NCBI GenBank assembly: GCA_031178645.1
Contig: JAPSIP010000074.1
Span: 1 to 7,316, forward strand
DNA length: 7,316 nt
Source of the DNA: Paracoccus sp. (in: a-proteobacteria)
GTDB lineage: Bacteria > Pseudomonadota > Alphaproteobacteria > Rhodobacterales > Rhodobacteraceae
Direction of reading: 5' to 3'
How positions within the stretch are numbered: position 1 is the first letter of the stretch; each line of letters begins with the position of its first letter. Below are positions 1 through 5,379 of this stretch, piece after piece. A model generated the notes under the pieces. The model was not told where the DNA came from. It did no database searches and saw nothing but the letters and a program-made list of their open reading frames with translations. A program made the position numbers and the translations under genes.

Positions 1-28
1 GCCCGTGAACGAGATCGAACTGGCCTGA
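1..28 (+). CDS. 3' end of an unidentified rightward gene (partial)
   Basis: Frame 2 of the plus strand reads PVNEIELA and then TGA at 26-28. Seven of the eight sense codons end in G or C, matching the strong third-position bias of the other genes here. The opposite strand has no such bias over the same bases. The stop lies 16 bases from the stop of the leftward histidine kinase gene, a normal convergent layout, and no terminator hairpin fits between them. Eight residues are too few to assign a family. The call rests only on codon bias and geometry, and the bases could be non-coding. Confidence 0.3.
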
Positions 29-44
29 TGATCACGCAGCTTCT

Positions 45-1634
45 TCAGGCCGCTGCCTCGGACGGGGCATCTGACGGGAAATCTGAAGGGGCACCTGATG
101 GGACATCTGACGGGAAGATGATGCGATAGCAGGTGCCCGCCGTGGTGCTGCGGGTCATCCGCCCCTCGATCTGCTGAACGAAGGCCTCGACGATCTTCAT
201 GCCGGAACTGCGCGTGATGGTGTCGGACATGCCGATGCCGTCGTCGCCCACATGCAGTTCCGCCTCGCCATTGCCGGCGGACAGGCGGATCGAGATCGTG
301 CCGCGCCGGTCGTTCGGAAAGGCGTATTTCACGGCATTGGTGACAAGTTCGACCACCGCCAGGGCCAGCGAGGTGGCCGTGTCGGCCCCCACCATGACAC
401 CGTCCTGCGTCCTGAGGTCCAGCGAGATGTCCCGTTCGGCCGGAACAAGGGCGGGGCTGCGGCAGACCTGTTGCAGCAACAGGCCCAGATCCATCTGGTG
501 GGCATTCGCCGCCTGGTAAAGCACGTCATGGACATCGGCGATGGCCGCAATGCGGGCTTTCAGCTCGTTGCCGTCAAGGCCGCCTTCGCGCCGCATCTGG
601 AGGCCGATCATGCTGTCGACAAGCGCCAGGTTGTTCTTCACCCGGTGGTTCAGCTCGCGCATGAAGCGTTGATGCTGTTCGGCCTTGCGTTCGGCTTCCT
701 GGCGAAGCCTTGCCTGTTCCTCATGCGCGCTGCGTTCCTCGAGGTTGCGCCGCACGAAGCCGCCAAGCACAAAGGAAAACAGCCCGCCCGCCGACAGCAG
801 GATCCAGACCGGCACGCAACGCCAGAACCAGGACCACAGGATCAGGTCGCGGGCGATGCCGAACTGCGCATAGAGCGGAAGATCGTCCGCCTTGGTAAAC
901 GCGTAAATCCGCCGGGTCCCGTCCGTCACGGCCCTGGCGCTGTAATGGCCTGTCGGACCCTGCGCCATCGCCAGCCGCGCCGGCGAGGAAGGGTCGAGGA
1001 ACATGGGCCTGATCGGCAGATGCCGGACCAGCAGCTTGCCGTCGTCGCGCAGCAGGGACGCGGATTCTCCGTCCCGCCGGGCGACGCTTCGCAGGAAGAC
1101 GCGGATCGCCTCGATGCTGACGGCGGAAACGATGGCGCCCTGGAACGATCCGTGGCGGAAGGGCTTGACCACGATCAGCGCATCCTGGCCCTGCGGCTGC
1201 AGCGTGATGCGATCCAGGATCAGCGTGCTGCCGGCCTTGATCCCGTCCAGATAATCGCGCGGGGCGGCGGCGGCGGTCACGGGAAAGGACCGGCTGGATG
1301 CCATCCAGCTGCCGTCAAGGCCCATCACGGCCAGGCCATGCGTCATGCCCTGGCCCCCCTCGATCCGGGCCAGGAAGTCGTGGAACGCCCTGCTGGTCAG
1401 ATAGTCGGGGTCAGCCTGGGCATCGACATGGGCCAGGGCCGCGTCGTGAAGGATCGTCTGGGTCTGGATCAGCCGCTGCGTGTACTGGCGGACCAGGGCC
1501 ACGTTTTCATAAGCCTGGTCGATGGTCCGCTGCCGTTCGTCCAGATAGGTGATCGTGCCCCACAAAACGCTGCCCAGCAGCGGAAGCAGCAGGCTTCCGA
1601 TGCGCAGGATCGTGATGCTTTTCGCCTGGTGCAA
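45..1634 (-). CDS. Membrane-bound sensor histidine kinase, HisKA_2/HWE type
   Basis: This 529-residue protein should sense an extracytoplasmic signal and phosphorylate a response regulator that is not in the window. It has a membrane segment at about residues 9-30, a periplasmic sensor of about 235 residues that looks like a PDC/Cache fold, and a second membrane segment at about 266-293. A charged coiled-coil linker (about 296-325) leads to the H-box ELNHRVKNNL with phospho-acceptor His330. The ATPase domain has the N-box ELVTNAVKYAFP (Asn433) and the G1 box DDGIGM (464-469). The H-box is typical of HisKA_2/HWE kinases, which in alphaproteobacteria often feed the PhyR-EcfG general stress pathway. 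The start is TTG: an in-frame stop lies about 80 bases upstream, no ATG or GTG lies between, and the first membrane segment begins a few codons later. The ribosome site is poor. The C-terminus carries a tetrapeptide repeat tail. Kinase identity is firm; the signal is unknown. Confidence 0.93.
   Translation of the reverse strand: MHQAKSITILRIGSLLLPLLGSVLWGTITYLDERQRTIDQAYENVALVRQYTQRLIQTQTILHDAALAHVDAQADPDYLTSRAFHDFLARIEGGQGMTHGLAVMGLDGSWMASSRSFPVTAAAAPRDYLDGIKAGSTLILDRITLQPQGQDALIVVKPFRHGSFQGAIVSAVSIEAIRVFLRSVARRDGESASLLRDDGKLLVRHLPIRPMFLDPSSPARLAMAQGPTGHYSARAVTDGTRRIYAFTKADDLPLYAQFGIARDLILWSWFWRCVPVWILLSAGGLFSFVLGGFVRRNLEERSAHEEQARLRQEAERKAEQHQRFMRELNHRVKNNLALVDSMIGLQMRREGGLDGNELKARIAAIADVHDVLYQAANAHQMDLGLLLQQVCRSPALVPAERDISLDLRTQDGVMVGADTATSLALAVVELVTNAVKYAFPNDRRGTISIRLSAGNGEAELHVGDDGIGMSDTITRSSGMKIVEAFVQQIEGRMTRSTTAGTCYRIIFPSDVPSGAPSDFPSDAPSEAAA
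64..111 (-). repeat. Four 12-base tandem units coding a Ser-Asp-x-Pro tail
   Basis: Four imperfect 12-base units (64-75, 76-87, 88-99 and 100-111; plus-strand pattern GGGnnAtCTGAn) sit in frame at the 3' end of the histidine kinase gene. They encode residues 509-524, read as SDVP, SGAP, SDFP, SDAP, followed by SEAAA and the stop. The tail lies after the end of the ATPase fold and looks disordered and dispensable for catalysis. It has the look of a small in-frame minisatellite that can gain or lose units. Confidence 0.75.
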
Positions 1635-1725
1635 TGTCCGGTCCCGCAGCTTTTCGGTTGAAGAACAGTTTTCTATGGCCGATCCCGGCTCCGTAGCCGC
1701 ACAGCCATATCACCACAAGATGACC

Positions 1726-1739
1726 TGTCTGCAAAGACA
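1726..1739. promoter_or_regulatory. Inverted repeat upstream of the kinase gene
   Basis: TGTCT and AGACA form a perfect 5-base inverted repeat around GCAA, about 90 bases upstream of the kinase TTG start. On the minus strand its right half overlaps TTGCAG, which could act as a -35 element with TGATAT 16 bases further on. The -10 match is only three of six, so this promoter is weakly supported. The repeat could be an operator or chance. Confidence 0.25.
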
Positions 1740-1865
1740 TGTTGCTTTTTATGAAGCCGCCACCGCCTGCGTTGCATGGGGCGCCCCCGGCGTCCGTCGC
1801 GGTTGTCCGCACCGCTGCAGTCGCCCCCCGCCCAAGGCCTGATCCGCCAATGCCGGTGCCGTGTT

Positions 1866-1890
1866 GGAACATTCGCCCGCCTTCCCTGTT
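1866..1890 (+). promoter_or_regulatory. EcfG-like general-stress promoter for the DUF4142 gene
   Basis: GGAAC at 1866-1870 is followed after exactly 16 bases by TGTT at 1887-1890. The alphaproteobacterial EcfG sigma factor consensus is GGAAC, a 16-17 base spacer, then cGTT, so only the least conserved -10 position differs. Transcription would start near 1896-1898, leaving a leader of about 125 bases before the ATG at 2021. The placement suggests induction of the DUF4142 gene by stress or stationary phase. The match is seen in the sequence; sigma factor use is inferred. Confidence 0.55.
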
Positions 1891-2008
1891 GGGAACAGTC
1901 CGCGGGGGAGGCATCGTCTGGATCACGGCATGGCTTTGGCCTGCCGCCTGAACCTTCCCCGGTTCTGAAATCCGATCCGCCCCGGGGCAATCCGAACCCG
2001 GGCATTCC

Positions 2009-2014
2009 AAGGAG
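2009..2014 (+). promoter_or_regulatory. Ribosome binding site of the DUF4142 gene
   Basis: AAGGAG lies six bases ahead of the ATG at 2021 and fixes this start, which also begins a classical signal peptide. A possible CCCGGG/CCCGGG stem (1981-1986 with 1997-2002) ends six bases before it. Confidence 0.85.
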
Positions 2015-2020
2015 ATCGCC

Positions 2021-2509
2021 ATGAAGACTCTTTTCCTTTCCGCAGCCGTCGGCCTTGCCAGCCTGGGCACCGCCTGGGCACAGGACATGACCGCGCAGGA
2101 CTTCGTCACCCAGGCAGCCAGCGGGGGCCTGTTCGAGGTCCAGTCGAGCGAGCTTGCCCTGCAAAGCGCCCAGGACACCGAGATCCAGGAATTCGCCAAC
2201 CAGATGATCACGGATCACACGACCAACAACCAGGAACTGATGGCGATCGCCCAGGCCGAGAACCTGTCGATGCCGGCCGAACTGGGCAGCCCCCATGCCG
2301 AGATGATGCAGGCCCTGCAAAGCGCCGAGGGTGAGGCCTTTGATTCAGCCTATGTCCAGAACCAGGTCGCGGCCCATGAAACGGCGGTGACGCTGTACCA
2401 GACCTATGCGGAAGGCGGCGACAACGAGGCGCTGATGGCCTATGCCGAGAAAAGCCTGCCCGTCCTGCAGCAGCATCTGGAACATGCCCAAAGCCTGACC
2501 GGGCAATAA
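2021..2509 (+). CDS. Secreted DUF4142-family protein
   Basis: This 162-residue protein opens with a signal peptide (MKTLFLSAAV, hydrophobic stretch, AWA/QD cleavage expected after residue 20), so the mature protein should be periplasmic. The rest is predicted all-helical and matches the DUF4142 pattern: a first helix with FVTQAASGGLFEVQSSELAL, then FANQMITDH (Asp65-His66), then FDSAYVQNQVAAHE, and a final LPVLQQHLEHAQ. The family is thought to resemble ferritin-like four-helix bundles, and the regularly placed His and Glu residues fit that, but metal binding is not shown. Members are often stress-linked; the function is unknown. The EcfG-like promoter, strong AAGGAG site and downstream hairpin suggest a single-gene stress-induced transcript. 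The family call is firm from the motifs. Confidence 0.9.
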   Translation: MKTLFLSAAVGLASLGTAWAQDMTAQDFVTQAASGGLFEVQSSELALQSAQDTEIQEFANQMITDHTTNNQELMAIAQAENLSMPAELGSPHAEMMQALQSAEGEAFDSAYVQNQVAAHETAVTLYQTYAEGGDNEALMAYAEKSLPVLQQHLEHAQSLTGQ

Positions 2510-2522
2510 CGCCCTGGCACCA

Positions 2523-2554
2523 GGGGCTGCCTGTTCCCGGGGACAGGCAGCCTT
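2523..2554 (+). terminator. Hairpin terminator after the DUF4142 gene
   Basis: GGCTGCCTGT (2525-2534) pairs perfectly with ACAGGCAGCC (2543-2552) around an eight-base loop that can itself pair partly. Flanking G-T pairs can extend the stem. Only two T residues follow directly, so it is a strong stem with a weak U-tract. A smaller hairpin, CCCTG-GCAC-CAGGG (2512-2525), begins three bases after the stop codon and shares a base with the larger stem, so the two may compete. Confidence 0.65.
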
Positions 2555-2592
2555 CCCGATCCGCGCGGTGACGCGGAACATCCGTGACCCCA

Positions 2593-2625
2593 GGGGCCTG
2601 CCTTCGCAAAGGGGCGCAAGGCCCC
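2593..2625 (+). other. Possible leader stem-loop ahead of the GT87 gene
   Basis: GGGGCCT (2593-2599) is the exact reverse complement of AGGCCCC (2619-2625). Between them CCTT (2601-2604) can pair with AAGG (2609-2612). The structure ends 40 bases before the GT87 start codon and has no T-run, so it does not look like a terminator. It could be a leader structure or chance in GC-rich DNA. I see no clear promoter in 2555-2665. Confidence 0.25.
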
Positions 2626-2665
2626 ATCGGCAATCGGGCGGCTGACACATGCAGGGGCCAATGCC

Positions 2666-3826
2666 ATGACCAGGGTGGACATGTTCGAACGATATCCGGC
2701 TGATCCCTTGCGCCTTGCGGTAATGGTCATGCTGGCCGCGGCCTCGGTGTTTGCCATGATCGGCGAGCTGGGCCGGGTCTTGCCGCCGCATGGGCTTTGG
2801 GATTTCGGCGCCTTTGTGGCATCGGGGCGGGCGGCGGCGGAAGGGCTGGATCCCTATGGCATCTATCCCCTGACCCCGCATGTGGTCCTGCCGGGCTTTG
2901 AATCCTGGAATCCGAACCTGAACCCGCCGATCTCGGCGCTTCTGTTCCAGCTTTTCGACCTGGCCGAGCCGCAGGCGTCGCTGCGGGTCTGGCTGTGGAT
3001 CTCGGTCGCCTGCTATGTCGCCACGGTGGTCCTGCTGGTGCGCCGCTATGGGCGCGGGATCGAGGGGCTGCTGATCGCGGTCTGGGCCTTCGGGCTGGCC
3101 GGGTTCTGGGACACCCTGTTCCTGGGGCAGATCTATCTGCCGCTGCTTCTGATGGCGGTGGGGGCATGGCTGCTTCTGGAACGGCAGGAACTTCTGTGGT
3201 CGGGCATCCTGATCGGCCTTGTTGTCGCGATGAAGCCGAACTTCCTTGTCTGGCCGGTGCTGCTGTTCCTGTCCGGCCATCGCCGGCCCGCCCTTGTCAG
3301 CCTTGCGGTGGCGGCGGCGGCCAGCCTGATCCCGGCGGTGATCCTTGGGCCGGGGGTTTACCGGCAGTGGCTAGGCCTTGTCGCCTCGGACGGCGAGCGG
3401 GCCTTTTTCCTGACCAACGCGTCCCTGTCCGGGCTTGCCGCCCGCGCCGGGATACCTGCTGCGGGCACGGTCCTGGGGGCGGCGCTTCTTCTGGGACTGG
3501 CGGCCTGGGCCTTTCGCCGCCGTCCCGTCGTCATGGCGGCCAGCAGCGCGGCACTTGTGGCCTCGGTCCTCGCCTCGCCGCTGGGCTGGATCCATTACAC
3601 GCTTTTCCTGCTGCCGGTCCTGCTGCATTTCTGGGACCGGCGGGCGATGTGGGTGGTGGGGGGCCTTCTGGTCGTGCCGGTGCCCTTTGTCATCGACCAG
3701 TTTGCGGCCGGCAGCGGCGCGCAGCTGACCATCGGGTCGGTTTACGGCTGGGCCGTCCTGCTTTGCATGGTCGTGGTGATGCTTCCTGAAGGCAAGAGAT
3801 CAGGCCGGGCATCCCTGGCCACGTGA
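2666..3826 (+). CDS. GT87/DUF2029-type polytopic membrane glycosyltransferase
   Basis: This 386-residue integral membrane protein probably transfers a sugar, often mannose or arabinose in this family, from a polyprenyl-phosphate donor on the outer face of the cytoplasmic membrane. Family marks in order are DFGAFVASGRAAAEGLDPYG (residues 46-65, with the likely catalytic Asp46 in the first outer loop), NLNPP (84-88), GQIYLPLLLMAVGAWLLLER (154-173), AMKPNF (188-193), NASLSGL (251-257) and SPLGWIHY (304-311). About ten hydrophobic segments fill the rest, and the length is normal. The ATG at 2666 has AGGGG (2653-2657) eight bases upstream. The ATG codons at 2649 and 2661 are out of frame. The last membrane segment (about residues 359-374) overlaps the 3' end of the convergent gene. 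The sugar and acceptor cannot be read from sequence. Confidence 0.85.
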   Translation: MTRVDMFERYPADPLRLAVMVMLAAASVFAMIGELGRVLPPHGLWDFGAFVASGRAAAEGLDPYGIYPLTPHVVLPGFESWNPNLNPPISALLFQLFDLAEPQASLRVWLWISVACYVATVVLLVRRYGRGIEGLLIAVWAFGLAGFWDTLFLGQIYLPLLLMAVGAWLLLERQELLWSGILIGLVVAMKPNFLVWPVLLFLSGHRRPALVSLAVAAAASLIPAVILGPGVYRQWLGLVASDGERAFFLTNASLSGLAARAGIPAAGTVLGAALLLGLAAWAFRRRPVVMAASSAALVASVLASPLGWIHYTLFLLPVLLHFWDRRAMWVVGGLLVVPVPFVIDQFAAGSGAQLTIGSVYGWAVLLCMVVVMLPEGKRSGRASLAT

Positions 3827-5379
3827 AGGCGCCAGAAATCGGTCTCGGCGGCCAGGACGAAGCGTTCGGCAAGGGCCGCGGCATAAACATCGCGCAGGCC
3901 GTTGGTGGTCCACCGCTCGATCGGGGCCTTCGGCTCCATCACGATCCTTGCATCGGCCAGGAAGTCGTCGGGCGGCAGATGGTGGCGCGCATCGACCGTG
4001 CGGCCCCAATGGTGCCAGGTGCTGCCGCCCTGCGTCGGGGCTAGCCCCAGCCCGGCGGTGAAGGGACCGACGAAATCCAGCACAAGGACGCGGTCCGGCG
4101 CGTCAAGCCGTGCCAGGACCGCAGCCCCGTCCCGCAGGCTGTCGTCATAGCGGCGGAAGGCGGGATATTGGCCCTCGTTCCAAAGCCTGACAAGCCTGAT
4201 CCCGTCGTAATTGGGCAGCGACAGCGCCACCCCCTGCCGCGCCAGCCCAAGCCCGCCATGCAGGCCAAGCACGACCGAGAAATGCACAAGCGGCGGGGCC
4301 AGGAAGGCCAGCAACAGCAGCGGCACCCCGGATCGCAGGGGATGGGCGGCGCGCAGGCTTGCCTCGGCCGCGACAGCGGCACCTGCGCCCAGCGTCAGGA
4401 TGCCCACGATCTGAAAGTTCTGCTCGATCAGCAGGATGCCGGTGAGAAGGCAGCAGACCAGAAACAGGACATCGCGGAGGCTTCGCCTTGCCCACAGCAG
4501 CAAGGCGGCGAAGACGGCATAGATGCAGATCTCGGGCAGGTTTCGCTGCAGCTCGGTCACCAGGGCGCGGGGGCCGGGAAGATCGCCGCTGACCTCGCTT
4601 GCCAGGCGAAGGTCGGCAAGATAGCCGGCGGTGCCGCCCCAGACCGCCTCGATCCCCAGCCCCGCCGCCGCCGTCAGCGCCAAGGCCGATGCCGCCCATC
4701 CCCATTGGCGGCGGTCGGACAGCATGAAGATCAGGAAAGCGATGCAGACAAGCCCGTAGCTGATCTTGAGGTAAATCGTCAGAAGCGTCAGCAGCGCCGC
4801 GCAGGCGACGTCCGCCGCCCCCTGCCCGCGCCGGGGCCGCAGGGGCGGCAGATACATCACCAGCAGCAGCCCAAGGGCCGCCCAGCCGATGCGGTTATAG
4901 AACATGGCGAATGACAGATCCGCAATCCCTTCGCCCGGGTTCATCGGCACCGCGACGATCAGCAGAAGATAGATCGACAAGGGCAGGCCAAGCGCCGGGT
5001 GCATCCGGGTCGCGATCACATGCGAGGCCATCACGGCGAAACCCAGCGTCGTCAGGCCCATGCCCACCGGCATCGCCGCCCCCAGGCTGCCGCCAAGGGC
5101 CAGGCCGATGGCCGGGATGTAATAGGCGATCGGTCCCAGTGAGGACCGGAAATCCACGTTCGGCACCTGGCCCGTCTGGATGCGATAGGCGCCCTCCAGG
5201 AAGATGAACAGGTCGTTGACATATTTGGTGGTCACGGTCTGGCCCGGAAGGGCCAGGACAAGGCCGATCAGCAGGCCCGCCAGCAGGATGATCCGGCCCT
5301 GCGGCATGGCCGCCAGCCGTTGCAGCGGGCCGGTTCGGCCTTGGGTCTGGCCCTGGGGCCTGACCTGGGCGGGCATCAT
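3742..5379 (-). CDS. Polytopic membrane protein of unknown function, GT-C-like (paralog 3)
   Basis: I cannot name the family of this 545-residue protein. It has about ten to twelve membrane segments. After the first comes an outer loop with NDLFIFLEGAYRI (Asn55-Asp56, Glu62), GQVPN (70-74) and DF (76-77), which resembles the acidic first loop of GT-C glycosyltransferases. A block at 157-184 contains FAMFYNRIGWAALG and MYLPPL. The C-terminal extracytoplasmic region (about 395-520) has LDFVGPFTAGLGL, WHHW, HHLPP (466-470), MEP (481-483) and FWRLH (515-519). It is a clear paralog of the next gene upstream, whose stop codon overlaps this start as ATGA. AAGGAG eight bases upstream supports the first of two adjacent ATGs. 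Compared with the paralog it has an N-terminal Gln/Gly/Arg-rich extension of about 20 residues and a C-terminal extension of about 22 residues. The latter lies in the overlap with the convergent GT87 gene. Confidence 0.8.
   Translation of the reverse strand: MMPAQVRPQGQTQGRTGPLQRLAAMPQGRIILLAGLLIGLVLALPGQTVTTKYVNDLFIFLEGAYRIQTGQVPNVDFRSSLGPIAYYIPAIGLALGGSLGAAMPVGMGLTTLGFAVMASHVIATRMHPALGLPLSIYLLLIVAVPMNPGEGIADLSFAMFYNRIGWAALGLLLVMYLPPLRPRRGQGAADVACAALLTLLTIYLKISYGLVCIAFLIFMLSDRRQWGWAASALALTAAAGLGIEAVWGGTAGYLADLRLASEVSGDLPGPRALVTELQRNLPEICIYAVFAALLLWARRSLRDVLFLVCCLLTGILLIEQNFQIVGILTLGAGAAVAAEASLRAAHPLRSGVPLLLLAFLAPPLVHFSVVLGLHGGLGLARQGVALSLPNYDGIRLVRLWNEGQYPAFRRYDDSLRDGAAVLARLDAPDRVLVLDFVGPFTAGLGLAPTQGGSTWHHWGRTVDARHHLPPDDFLADARIVMEPKAPIERWTTNGLRDVYAAALAERFVLAAETDFWRLHVARDARPDLLPSGSITTTMQSRTAQP

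Larger units (their letters stand above)
1635..2020. other. Divergent intergenic region, no gene seen
   Basis: These 386 bases separate the leftward kinase gene from the rightward DUF4142 gene. Reading frames that cross it have poor composition or lie mostly antisense to the flanking genes, so I call no gene. It holds an inverted repeat (1726-1739), a perfect 10-base palindrome GGGGCGCCCC (1778-1787), an EcfG-like promoter (1866-1890), the inverted repeat CTGTT-GGG-AACAG (1886-1898) overlapping the -10 element, and two CCCGGG boxes (1981-1986, 1997-2002). The boxes can pair just ahead of the DUF4142 ribosome site. Confidence 0.6.

Noticed and set aside
252..1661. Long plus-strand open frame (469 codons) opposite the kinase gene
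   Set aside because: It is antisense to a protein with clear kinase motifs and its translation is rich in Arg, His, Gln and Pro with no domain pattern. This is typical of a GC-rich shadow frame.
1892..1918. Second GGAAC at 1892-1896 as an overlapping stress promoter
   Set aside because: No GTT occurs at the required 16-17 base spacing. The first GGAAC at 1866 is the better match.
1507..2320. Leftward open frames spanning the divergent intergenic region
   Set aside because: They overlap the kinase and DUF4142 coding regions out of frame, and their translations lack any recognisable fold or signal.
2575..2599. GGAAC at 2575-2579 as a second EcfG-type promoter for the GT87 gene
   Set aside because: At 16-17 bases downstream the sequence is GCCT/CCTG, with no GTT, so the -10 element is missing.
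2345..3280. Leftward open frame of 311 codons across the DUF4142 end and the GT87 start
   Set aside because: Opposite two well-supported genes, crosses the terminator hairpin, and is rich in Gln, Arg and Pro without motifs.
3803..3820. Bidirectional terminator in the convergent overlap
   Set aside because: The stem is seven pairs with a bulge and there is no T-run on either strand, and it lies inside both coding regions.
5374..5376. Second ATG as the start of the 545-residue protein
   Set aside because: The AAGGAG spacing is eight bases to the first ATG and eleven to the second, and the ATGA overlap uses the first.
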